A stretch of DNA of 64,000 nucleotides. Origin: DATFXM01 sp035315885 (GTDB lineage Bacteria > Acidobacteriota > Blastocatellia > UBA7656). The stretch lies in NCBI GenBank assembly GCA_035315885.1, contig DATFXM010000068.1, positions 28,780 to 92,779 on the forward strand. The letters are read 5' to 3'. Below are positions 1 to 9,000 of this stretch, piece after piece. The notes below the pieces were generated by a model that ran no database searches, was not told where the DNA came from, and saw nothing but the letters and a program-made list of their open reading frames with translations. The first letter of the stretch is position 1; each line of letters opens with the position of its first letter. A program made the translations under genes and the position numbers.

Positions 1-1141
1 CGAGCAAATACATCGCGCCAAAAGTTCCGAGGAGTGAAAGTGGAACCGCCACGCTCGGGATGACGGTCGCCCACGCGTTACGCAGGAAGGCGAATACCAC
101 CAGGATGACCAGCGAAATCGAGATCAACAAGGTGATCTCCACGTCCTTCACCGAGGCCCGAATCGTAGTTGTGCGATCGTTGATGACCGCAAGATTGATC
201 GCGGGCGAGATGGATGCGCGCAACTGCGGGATCAGCGCCTTGACTCTGTCTACCGTCTCGATGATGTTCGCGCCGGGCTGTCTGAACACGATTATCAAGA
301 TTGCGGGTTTGCCGTTTGCGAGACCTCCGCCTCTCAGGTCCTCGACCGAATCGCGAACATCGGCTATATCCGCGAGCTGTACGGGCGAGTTATTGCGGTA
401 AGCTACGATCAAGGGTCTGTACTGATCCGCTTTAAGCAATTGATCAGTGGCGTGAATCTCCCAGGTCGTGCCCTCGTCTTCTAAGCGCCCCTTTGGACGG
501 TTGGCGTTTGCGGAGTTCAGCACGGCGCGGACTTGATCGAGACTGATGCCGTACTTGTTTGCCGCGTCCGGATTGAGCTCGACTCGAACGGCGGGCAGAG
601 AGCTGCCGCCCACGAAAACCTGTCCGACTCCCTTTTCCTGAGCGATCTTCTGTTGCAGAACAGACGACGCCACGTCGTAAAGGTCCTTCACCTCGATGGT
701 GTCCGAGGTCAGCGCCATCAATAGAACTGGTGCGTCGGACGGATTGACCTTGCGATAGAACGGGTTGTTAGGCAGGTTGGCCGGCAGTTGACTACGCGAG
801 GCATTGATAGCTGCCTGAACGTCTCGCGCCGCACCGTTGATGTCGCGATTCAGATCGAACTGCAAAGTGATATTTGTCGAGCCCAGATTATTGGTCGAGG
901 TCATCTGGGTAATGCCGGCTATGTGACCAAGTTGGCGCTCGAGCGGGGTCGCTACGGATGAAGCCATGGTCTCCGGACTTGCACCGGGAAGGTTGGCGGA
1001 GACCTGAATCGTCGGGTAGTCGACCTGCGGGAGCGGAGAAACCGGGAGCAGCAGGAATCCAAGGCAACCGGCCAGTGCCAGCGCAATCGTAAGAAGCGAA
1101 GTACCGACCGGACGCTTGATGAACGGCGCGGAGATATTCAT
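1..1141 (-). CDS. mdtC: RND efflux transporter permease subunit MdtC, 3' end cut off by window edge
   Basis: Inner-membrane proton-driven RND pump subunit; in the MdtABC family two different permeases (B and C) form one heterotrimer. About 380 N-terminal residues are visible. They begin MNISAPFIKRPVGTSLL and contain the first membrane helix, the porter-domain motifs PLPQVDYPTIQVSANLPGASPETMASSVA-like (seen in parts), and end in the TM4 region (VAVPLSLLGTFGAMYLL). The rest, including the proton-relay aspartates, lies outside the window. The ATG overlaps the mdtB stop codon as ATGA, so translation is probably coupled. Its strong resemblance to MdtC rather than AcrB, and its place third after mdtA and mdtB, support the name. 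The substrate is unknown; drugs, bile-salt-like compounds or metabolites are possible. Confidence 0.93.
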   Translation of the reverse strand, partial: MNISAPFIKRPVGTSLLTIALALAGCLGFLLLPVSPLPQVDYPTIQVSANLPGASPETMASSVATPLERQLGHIAGITQMTSTNNLGSTNITLQFDLNRDINGAARDVQAAINASRSQLPANLPNNPFYRKVNPSDAPVLLMALTSDTIEVKDLYDVASSVLQQKIAQEKGVGQVFVGGSSLPAVRVELNPDAANKYGISLDQVRAVLNSANANRPKGRLEDEGTTWEIHATDQLLKADQYRPLIVAYRNNSPVQLADIADVRDSVEDLRGGGLANGKPAILIIVFRQPGANIIETVDRVKALIPQLRASISPAINLAVINDRTTTIRASVKDVEITLLISISLVILVVFAFLRNAWATVIPSVAVPLSLLGTFGAMYLL

Positions 1142-4100
1142 GGCTGCTCCGCGGGTAGGAGGTCGTCGGTGTCGTGTTTGCTCTCCGGCGTGCCGGCGCG
1201 TCTGAATCGTCTCGAGACCCGATCGAAAGCGAGGTAGATCACCGGAGTCGTGTACAAAGTCAGAAGCTGGCTGAGCAGCAACCCCCCGACGATCGTGATG
1301 CCGAGCGGCCGCCTCAGCTCGGAACCAACACCCCTGCCGAGCGCGAGCGGTAACCCGCCAAGCAGAGCGGCCATCGTAGTCATCATGATTGGTCGGAACC
1401 GCAGCAAAGATGCTTCGTAGATCGAGGCTTCAGGAGTCTTGCCTTGCTCGCGCTCCGCCTCGAGCGCGAAATCGATCATCATGATCGCGTTCTTCTTCAC
1501 AATGCCGATCAGCAAAATGATGCCGATCAACGCGATGACATCCAGCTCCGTGCGGCAGATCATCAGCGCGAGGATAGCTCCGACACCGGCAGAAGGAAGG
1601 GTCGATAGAATCGTGAGCGGGTGAATGTAACTCTCGTACAGGACTCCAAGAACTATGTACACCGTTATGACAGCGGCCAGGATCAACAGCGGCTCGTTCT
1701 TGAGTGAGGCCTGAAATGCCTGCGCCGTGCCCTGGAAGCCGGCCTGAATCGAAGCCGGAAGGCCAATCTCCTGTTTGGCTTCTTCGATCGCCTTTACCGC
1801 ATCGCCCAAAGCGGCTCCCGGAGCCAGATTGAAGGAAAGGGTAACGGCAGGGAACTGGCCTTGATGATTGACTGCAAGGCTCGCGGTCCTTGGTTCGAAG
1901 CGAGTGAATGCACTCAGAGGTACCTGGGTGCCGTTTGATGATCTCACGTAAATTGCCTTGAGTGAGCCCGGATCGAGCTGAAGCTGCTGCTTGACCTCCA
2001 TGACTACGTGATACTGATTCAATTGTGTGAAGATGGTCGACACCTGACGTTGGCCAAACGCGTCGTACAAGGTGTCGTCGATCATTTGGGCGGATATGCC
2101 GAGTCGCGAAGCGGTATTTCGATCGATAACCAGATCGGCCTGAAGGCCGTGGTTTTGCTGATCGCTCGCGACGTCCCTGAGCTGCGGGAGCGTCGAGAGC
2201 TTGTCTACCAACCGGGGCGCCCACTCGCTGAGCTCCTGTCCATTGGCATCTTCGAGCGTGTACTGGAATTGTGTTCGGCTTACGCGATCCTCGACAGTCA
2301 GGTCCTGGACCGGCTGCATGAAGAGTGTAATGCCTTCAGCCTCACGCAACTCCGGCTGGAGCCGGCGGATCACTTCTGAGGCGCTTACCTTTCGCTCAGC
2401 TAGCGGCCTCAGGTTTATCTGTATTCGTCCGCTGTTGACAGTCTGATTCACGCCGTCAACGCCGATGAACGAGGAAAGACTGTCGACCGCCGGGTCCTTG
2501 AGAATGATATCGGCGAGCTCCTGTTGTCGTTCACCCAGAGCTTTGAACGAGACTGTCTGTGGCGCTTCTGAAACGCCGATAATCACTCCGGTGTCTTGTA
2601 CAGGAAAAAAGCCCTTCGGTGCGACGATGTACAGGAGGATGGTGCCAACCAGCGTAAGAGCCGCGACCAGCAATGTAGCACCCTGGTGCCTCAGAACCCA
2701 CTGAAGCGTAGTGCCATAGCGCGCGATCACCCACTCGAAAACATGTTCCGATCTGCGATAGAACCAGCCTTGTTCGGCCTCCGGTGTATGGCGGAGGAGT
2801 TTCGCGCACATCATCGGAGTCAGCGTAAGAGACACTAGGGCAGACACGAGAATTGTCACCGCCAGAGTGACGGCGAATTCGCGGAACAACCTTCCTACGA
2901 TGTCTCCCATGAAAAGCAGCGGTATAAGGACAGCAATCAGCGAGATCGTCAGAGACACGATCGTGAAACCGATCTGCTCGGCGCCCTTGAGAGCTGCTCT
3001 GAGCGGCGACTCGCCGTCTTCGATGTAGCGGGCGATGTTTTCGATCATCACGATCGCATCGTCCACGACGAAGCCGGTCGAAATCGTGAGCGCCATCAGA
3101 GTCAGATTGTTGAGGCTGTATCCGAGCAGATACATCACTCCAAAAGTGCCGATCAGCGAGAGCGGTACGGCAACGCTGGGTATAACGGTGGCCGATAGGG
3201 TTCTAAGAAAGAGGAAGATCACCATCACCACGAGCGCAACGGTTAGCATCAGCGCGAACTGGACATCTTCTACTGATGCGCGAATCGTTACGGTGCGGTC
3301 AGTCAGAACGCCTACGTCAATCGAGGGCGGCAGCGACTGTTTGAGCTGCGGCAACAGTTTAATGATGCGGTCTACTACGCCGATGATATTCGCGCCCGGC
3401 TGCCTCTGGATGTTCAGAATTACAGCGGGAGAATCGTCCTTCCAGGCCGCTTGTTTGACGTTTTCAGCATCGTCGATGACATCGGCTACATCAGTGAGCC
3501 GTACCGGTGCGCCGTTTCGATAGGCGATGATCAACTCCTTGTAGCTGTCGCTCGAGACAAGCTGATCATTGGCTCCGATGGTGTAGGCCTGGTGTGGCCC
3601 GTCAAAATTTCCTTTTGCCTGGTTTACGTTGGCCGCCGCTACAGACGAGCGCAGATCCTCGAGGCTCAATCCGTACGCGGCAAGCGCGGTCGGATTTGCC
3701 TGAATTCTCACCGCCGGCTTTTGTCCACCGCTGATCGACACCAGGCCAACGCCAGGCAGTTGCGAGATTCTTTGAGCCAGCCTCGTGTCGGCCAGGTCCT
3801 GCACTTTGGACAGCGGCAGGGTCGTCGAAGTCAGAGCGAGCGTCAGAATCGGAGCATCCGCGGGATTGGTCTTACTGTAAGTTGGCGGATTGGGGAGGTC
3901 TCGCGGCAGGAACGAAGAAGCGGCGTTGATCGCTGCCTGGACCTCCTGTTCGGCAACATCGATGTTCAAGTCCAGTGCGAACTGAAGAGTAATCATCGAA
4001 GCTCCAAACGAGCTGGTGGAGGTCATCTGATTCAAGCCGGGCAACTGTCCGAATTGCCGCTCGAGTGGGGCGGTGATGGACGAGCCCATCACGTCAGGGC

Positions 4101-4263
4101 TGGCTCCGGGATAGAACGTGAGTATCTGAATTGTTGGATAATCAACCTGCGGCAATGCGGAGACAGGCAACTGCTTGTAGGCGACGATGCCCGAAAGGAG
4201 AATAGCGGCCATCAGCAACGACGTAGCGACCGGCCGCAGGATGAACGTACGCGATGGGCTCAC
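1138..4263 (-). CDS. mdtB: RND efflux transporter permease subunit MdtB
   Basis: Full-length RND permease (1041 aa, the family's usual size) of the MdtB subgroup. Visible hallmarks are the N-terminal RPVATSLLMAAILL helix, PVSALPQVDYPTIQ, the TM4 stretch STGFVVDDAIVMIENIARYIEDGE with the adjacent Asp pair of the proton relay, GRLFREFAVTLAV, the docking-domain GFFPVQDTG, and the C-terminal GIVKKNAIMMIDFALEAEREQG and LRFRPIMMTT motifs. Its GTG start overlaps the mdtA stop as GTGA, and its stop overlaps the mdtC start, so the three genes form a tight operon. Expected to pump with MdtA as adaptor and an outer-membrane TolC-like channel; no channel gene is seen in the window. Confidence 0.95.
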   Translation of the reverse strand: MSPSRTFILRPVATSLLMAAILLSGIVAYKQLPVSALPQVDYPTIQILTFYPGASPDVMGSSITAPLERQFGQLPGLNQMTSTSSFGASMITLQFALDLNIDVAEQEVQAAINAASSFLPRDLPNPPTYSKTNPADAPILTLALTSTTLPLSKVQDLADTRLAQRISQLPGVGLVSISGGQKPAVRIQANPTALAAYGLSLEDLRSSVAAANVNQAKGNFDGPHQAYTIGANDQLVSSDSYKELIIAYRNGAPVRLTDVADVIDDAENVKQAAWKDDSPAVILNIQRQPGANIIGVVDRIIKLLPQLKQSLPPSIDVGVLTDRTVTIRASVEDVQFALMLTVALVVMVIFLFLRTLSATVIPSVAVPLSLIGTFGVMYLLGYSLNNLTLMALTISTGFVVDDAIVMIENIARYIEDGESPLRAALKGAEQIGFTIVSLTISLIAVLIPLLFMGDIVGRLFREFAVTLAVTILVSALVSLTLTPMMCAKLLRHTPEAEQGWFYRRSEHVFEWVIARYGTTLQWVLRHQGATLLVAALTLVGTILLYIVAPKGFFPVQDTGVIIGVSEAPQTVSFKALGERQQELADIILKDPAVDSLSSFIGVDGVNQTVNSGRIQINLRPLAERKVSASEVIRRLQPELREAEGITLFMQPVQDLTVEDRVSRTQFQYTLEDANGQELSEWAPRLVDKLSTLPQLRDVASDQQNHGLQADLVIDRNTASRLGISAQMIDDTLYDAFGQRQVSTIFTQLNQYHVVMEVKQQLQLDPGSLKAIYVRSSNGTQVPLSAFTRFEPRTASLAVNHQGQFPAVTLSFNLAPGAALGDAVKAIEEAKQEIGLPASIQAGFQGTAQAFQASLKNEPLLILAAVITVYIVLGVLYESYIHPLTILSTLPSAGVGAILALMICRTELDVIALIGIILLIGIVKKNAIMMIDFALEAEREQGKTPEASIYEASLLRFRPIMMTTMAALLGGLPLALGRGVGSELRRPLGITIVGGLLLSQLLTLYTTPVIYLAFDRVSRRFRRAGTPESKHDTDDLLPAEQP

Positions 4264-5504
4264 GCTTTTGGACCCGAATCCCCAGTGACTTGAACCTTGC
4301 TGCCGGAGTTGAGCTTGTCCACGCCGTCCGTTACGACCTGCTCTCCTTCGGCGAGGCCATTCTCAATCGTCGCGTCATTGCCTTCTATCATCCCGACATC
4401 GACGTTTCGAACTTCGACGGTTTGATCGGGCTTTAGCACGTATACAAACGTGCCCTTTGGCCCCCGTTGAATGGCGGGAGCCGGGATGACGATCTTGTCT
4501 TTTTTGGTTTCGACAAGCAGCCGGATGTTTACGAACTGATTAGGGAACAGCGCACTGTCTTTGTTATCGAACACCGCCTTGAGTCGAGAGGTACCGGTTT
4601 GCTGATCGATCTGGTTGTCTACGGTCACCAGGCGCCCCGAGGTAATCTTGTTCTGACCGCTTCGGTCGTACGCTTCGACCGGAAGATTGCCGCTTTGTTT
4701 GAGTCGTTGAAGGACGATGTTCAGGTTATCTTCTGGAATGGTGAACAGCACTGCAATAGGCTGCAACTGAGTGATCACCACCAATCCGTTGGGATCGCCG
4801 GGATGTACGATGTTGCCGACGTCCACCTGTCGAAGCCCGATTCGGCCTGCGATCGGGGATGTGATTCGGCAATAGGTCAATTGAAGTTTTGCGCTATCGA
4901 TCAGAGCCTCATCCGCTTTGATGACTCCTTCAAACTGGCCTACGTTTGCCTGCTGGGTGTCGAGCTGTTGTTTCGGCACCACGCCTTGCGAGTAGAGGGT
5001 TTGATATCTCTGAAGGTCGGCTCTGCTGTTATTGAGCTGCGCGTTATCCCGGGCAAGCTGGCCCTGGGCCTGAGCGAGCTGGACCTGAAACGGACGGGGG
5101 TCGACTTCAGCGAGGAGGTCGCCCAGTTTGACGAACTGTCCTTCTTTAAAAGCTACGGTGATCAATTGACCGTCGACTCGAGTCTTGACGGTGACCGTAT
5201 TGAAGGCATCCACGGAGCCTAGGGCTCTCAAGTAAAAAGGGACATCAGCTTTTCGGGCAGAGGCCACTACGACAGGCACCGTAGGTTGGCCCCCTGGTTG
5301 GCGTTTTTGTAGTTCTGCGGCCTGTCTGGCTTGCCATCGTCCAACTGCCCAATAGACGAGGGCACCAATTATGAGCAGGATTAGGAGGCGGAGCCACCAG
5401 CGCTTTTTGGAAGCCGGCCGGCGGGGCCCTGTCCTCTTGTCTTTTTCGGAATCAACTTCTTCAATACCGACGTTTTCCCTCGTATCGACGTCCATCGTAG
5501 CCAT
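4260..5504 (-). CDS. mdtA: RND efflux periplasmic adaptor (membrane fusion protein) MdtA
   Basis: HlyD/MFP-family adaptor joining the RND permeases to an outer-membrane channel. The chosen start (ATG at 5504, MATMDVDTRENVG) gives 414 aa; an in-frame start 23 codons upstream adds only unlikely sequence. After a charged cytoplasmic tail comes one membrane helix (RLLILLIIGALVYWAVG), then the lipoyl/barrel-sandwich halves (VTVKTRVDGQL, FKEGQFVKLGDLLAEVDPRPF), a coiled-coil hairpin (about residues 120-190) and beta-barrel motifs (GRIGLRQVDVGN, VDNQIDQQTGTSRLKAVFDN). These are near-diagnostic of MdtA. First gene of mdtABC; it overlaps mdtB by 4 bp. The 5' flank is AT-rich, with a TATTAATAT stretch about 30 bases upstream that could be a promoter element. 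Confidence 0.94.
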   Translation of the reverse strand: MATMDVDTRENVGIEEVDSEKDKRTGPRRPASKKRWWLRLLILLIIGALVYWAVGRWQARQAAELQKRQPGGQPTVPVVVASARKADVPFYLRALGSVDAFNTVTVKTRVDGQLITVAFKEGQFVKLGDLLAEVDPRPFQVQLAQAQGQLARDNAQLNNSRADLQRYQTLYSQGVVPKQQLDTQQANVGQFEGVIKADEALIDSAKLQLTYCRITSPIAGRIGLRQVDVGNIVHPGDPNGLVVITQLQPIAVLFTIPEDNLNIVLQRLKQSGNLPVEAYDRSGQNKITSGRLVTVDNQIDQQTGTSRLKAVFDNKDSALFPNQFVNIRLLVETKKDKIVIPAPAIQRGPKGTFVYVLKPDQTVEVRNVDVGMIEGNDATIENGLAEGEQVVTDGVDKLNSGSKVQVTGDSGPKA

Positions 5505-5697
5505 GATCGTAAGCTCAATACATTCGATATTAATACATTGGGTTGTCTGGGCACACCGTTCATGCGTGACCAACCAGTGTGGGCAATTCTCATACCCAAG
5601 AAGGTTCTTTGGAGGGGGAAGTGGTGCCTAGCCGCTGACATGTCAGTAGCTGGTACTCCGAATGAAAGGCTCACGTTTCTGAAAAAGGGTTAATATC

Positions 5698-6068
5698 AGT
5701 GCTGAGTGCTGAGTGCTATGCGGAGTGCGGAGTGCTGAGTGCTGGGCGTTGTGTCTTGAGTGGTTAGGTTCAACCCCTTCGCGGTTGGATCTCTTAAATC
5801 GGGCCTACCCAGGGTAGCCGCGGACGGCAACCCTAGGCTCTGATCCGCAACCCCTTCGGGGTTGGATCTCTTAATCGGGCCTACCCAGGGTAGCCGCGGA
5901 CGGCAACCCTGGGCTGTGATCTACAACCCCTTCGGGGTTGGATCTCTTGGTGGATTTTCCTAGGGTAGCCGCGGACGGCAACCCTCGCTCTGATCTGCAA
6001 CCCCTTCGGGGTTGAACCTCACCACCCAAGACTCAACGCCCCGCACTCAGCACTCAGCACTCAGCACT
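5698..6068. repeat. Compound intergenic repeat: heptamer-armed inverted repeat enclosing alternating palindromes
   Basis: The left arm (5698-5746) is built of AGTGCTG-type heptamers and the right arm (6041-6068) of the complementary CAGCACT heptamers. The right arm runs into the stop codon of the 6067 gene. Between them, palindrome A (CAACCCCTTCGGGGTTG) occurs four times at 5771, 5848, 5924 and 5998. It alternates with three copies of palindrome B, near 5807-5836, 5883-5912 and 5959-5987. B is a 30-base hairpin with arms CCCAGGGT/ACCCTGGG, an A-A mismatch, an inner GCCG/CGGC stem and a CGGA loop; the third copy is imperfect. The A-to-A period is 74-77 bp. Similar compound elements lie at 17340 and 63827. 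It looks REP/BIME-like, but no RAYT transposase gene is in the window. Confidence 0.9.
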
Positions 6069-9000
6069 ATCCTTCTCCTGATGCTTTCTCGTGGCGGAAT
6101 ACGCCCATAAGCCGCAAGAGAACCGCTAACCCGCCTGCTACCGCCGACACAATGCTAACCGTCGAGTCAAAAAACTCCCGCTGCGTGAGGAACAGAAACG
6201 TCCCCAGCGTCAAAATCAACAACACTACTGGTATCCTGAACGACTCCCAGTTGCTGTGCCGGCCCTCACGCTGCCACTTCACGTAGTCCTCGGTGTCCGC
6301 CGCCGCAAGCACGAATCGCCTGAAAGATTCGTCCATCAACCGCAGCTTCGGCTGTCGGACAATCAGACCCCGCTTCAACAACTGCCTGATCTCGGTGTTG
6401 TTCGCACTCACGATCCCGTCCATCGCAAGGAATATAAGCGTGAGCTTCTCTTCCTTTGAACACCTTAGCCAGATCGCTTGATGTACCGGATTGGCGCGCT
6501 CGGCAACCTCTCGTATCAGCTCCTCCCGAGGCAGCTGCTCGTGGTCCGTTATCTCCTTCCTGATCCTTTCAAGATAACTGCAAGCGAATCCGCCAGCCGC
6601 AAGCCTCTCATAGAATCGCTTGTCATCCATCGCGCACGACGGCGCCGGCGTCCCATCGTATCGGTATTCGAAGTTCGAGAAGGCGCGGGCCCACCTCACC
6701 GCAAAATCACCCGAATCCAAATCCCAGCCGTTATGCTCTGTCTTCTCCTCGGCCTCGGTCGTCTCTTCCTTTTCAGGACGCCCGTTTGAAGATGCATTTG
6801 CCTTTCGCGTCTCTTGTACTACCGGATCAAGCGGAAAGCGGAGCGGCAGCGCCGACGAAAGCACTACAAGTCGTTTCCCGGATGCCAGCATCTGCTCAAT
6901 CAGATTGAGCTTGAGACGATTCGATTGGTAGTCGCCCATCCCTGAATCGAAGTTGTCCAGCACGATCGCTTCTTTCCCGCCCGCATTCGTTTGTTTCCAG
7001 GCCCACTTGTCCTGTACCCGGCACGCTTCGATATCGATTACCCCAAAAATCTCGGCCTTCCAGTCGATCGGACGCGTTGGAGTCAGAGCCCTCAATATCA
7101 CCAGATTGTCCGCAGGCTTTGTTGAGCGGAGGTTTGCTTCATCCTTTGGCAGAAGCTCCAGGTCGAGCAGGAAAATCTTCCGAGCTACATAACGCACCAT
7201 CAGGTACACACCCGCAAGAAGAATCGCCGCGTAAAGCAGCATAAGCCCCCACCATTTTGCGGAACGCGTCTTTTCAAACCCATCGACGGTCGAGGTCAAA
7301 CTCACCCCGTTTCGTTCCGGTCCGTATTGCCTGGGCTTATCCAGTCTCAAGAGGGAGTAAGGATTGCCGCTGGATGCCCACGTATAATCGGGAGCCGCGG
7401 CCTCCGAAAACCCGATCTTCTCAACCGTGAACTGGTTGAACAGAGGCGATATGTACGCGAGCATTTCGCGCATCGAGCCCAGGTACGGAGCATTGTTTCT
7501 CCGCGCAGCGATAACGTCCTTCTTATCAGATTCGAAAGTCAGCGTTGATTTGAAGAAAAACGCGCTGTAGACGTCCCAGATCGGCCTGTCGACCGGCCGC
7601 AGACGTCGCTCGAGAAAACTGTTCTTCTGCAGATCCTGCGGTCCAACTCTGATCTCCTCATAGCGCTTCTTGACCCGATCCTCTCGGCTCTCCACCGCCC
7701 TCGCAAGGCTCATCTGACCATGAGTGACCATCAACATCACCTCATAGTCCCTCGCAAGTTTGAAACACGCTAGCGTTGGCAACACCGACACCACAATCAA
7801 AATCGTAGTGATCGACGCGACGTACCGTTCGCGGTAATGTGACGAATCTCCAAACCACTTCTGAGCCAATGCCGTCAGCCGACTCCCGTCGAGGATGCGA
7901 GGCACTGTGAAGCACGCTATGCTCAGGACCGGTATCACGATCGACGCAGTTACCAGCGCCGTCCCCTCGGCCCAGATTGCAAGCACGGCAAAGAACGTCC
8001 CCAGTACGACATTCACCCACACCACCGCCAGATAGAAGGATGCGCAACCTCTGTGCGGCCAGAAGAGATTCTGTCGATCGCCGCGCCGCAGCAGAAGCAA
8101 CAGGGCCCAGAACAGCGCCAGTAGGACTAGAATGCCTACGTAAAGCATGAGCGACAGGGTCAGCATCTCGAGGTTTATCGTTCGCAATATCTGTTTGTCG
8201 CCGAACACCACTAGCGTCCACGGCGTTCCAGCGAGCGGTGCGACGTACAGCAGATGACCTCTTCCGAGATATCGAACGTCCACGAAGTCCGACGTGCGGT
8301 CGATCACCGCAGCTCTGAGCTGCTTGTCGTAAGAGCACTCTTCGAAGAATTGCTCCTCGAGGTTGTTCACTTCGTTCGAATGGAACTGAACCTTGCCGGT
8401 GTCGTCGATCACGCAGTACCCGAATCCGTAGGGCAGCGAAGTCTCCATCAGGGACTGCAGCGTCATATCCATGACGGAGACCCACTCGGATCTGGGTAAC
8501 TTCGTCGAGACTACCGCTATTGGTTCGCCGGTTGTTCTGGAGTTCACCGACTCGAGCCAGTAGCGATGTCTATTACCGCTGTGATCTTCGAGCTCCCAGA
8601 GGTTTTCCGCCTTCGCATTCCGGAAGTATGCGCGATCGGCAACGTTCAAAAATGCGGAAGCGTTGGGCCTGGTTGTCCATTTGATGCGTTGCTCACCGGT
8701 TTGGTCTATCCACACCGTGTTGTTAAAGAAAGGATAGGGCGCCGTCGAATAGTCGATGAACTTCGCGCTTTCAAGAAGATTGCACTCGAAGTCGGTCTTT
8801 TGAGCCCGAACTTCGGGTTTTGCGGCCATCTTGTCCTGCGGCGTGTCGGTTCTGCCTACGGATTGTCGCAAGTCTACAAGCGCCGGCGAAGCGTCTTCTT
8901 CGCTTGCAAGCCGGTACACCTTCCGGTTGAGCTTGCTGAGCTGGCGCAAGGCCCTGCCCAGCTCATCTTGAAAGTTGGATGTTATCTGGCAAGACAACTG

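Noticed and set aside
3451..4293. 280-codon plus-strand frame opposite mdtB
   Set aside because: Antisense shadow of a strongly conserved RND permease; basic, non-protein-like composition.
5771..6014. Regularly spaced repeats resembling a small CRISPR array
   Set aside because: Two different palindromes alternate, and the intervening sequences are short and themselves repeated; there are no unique spacers and no cas genes.
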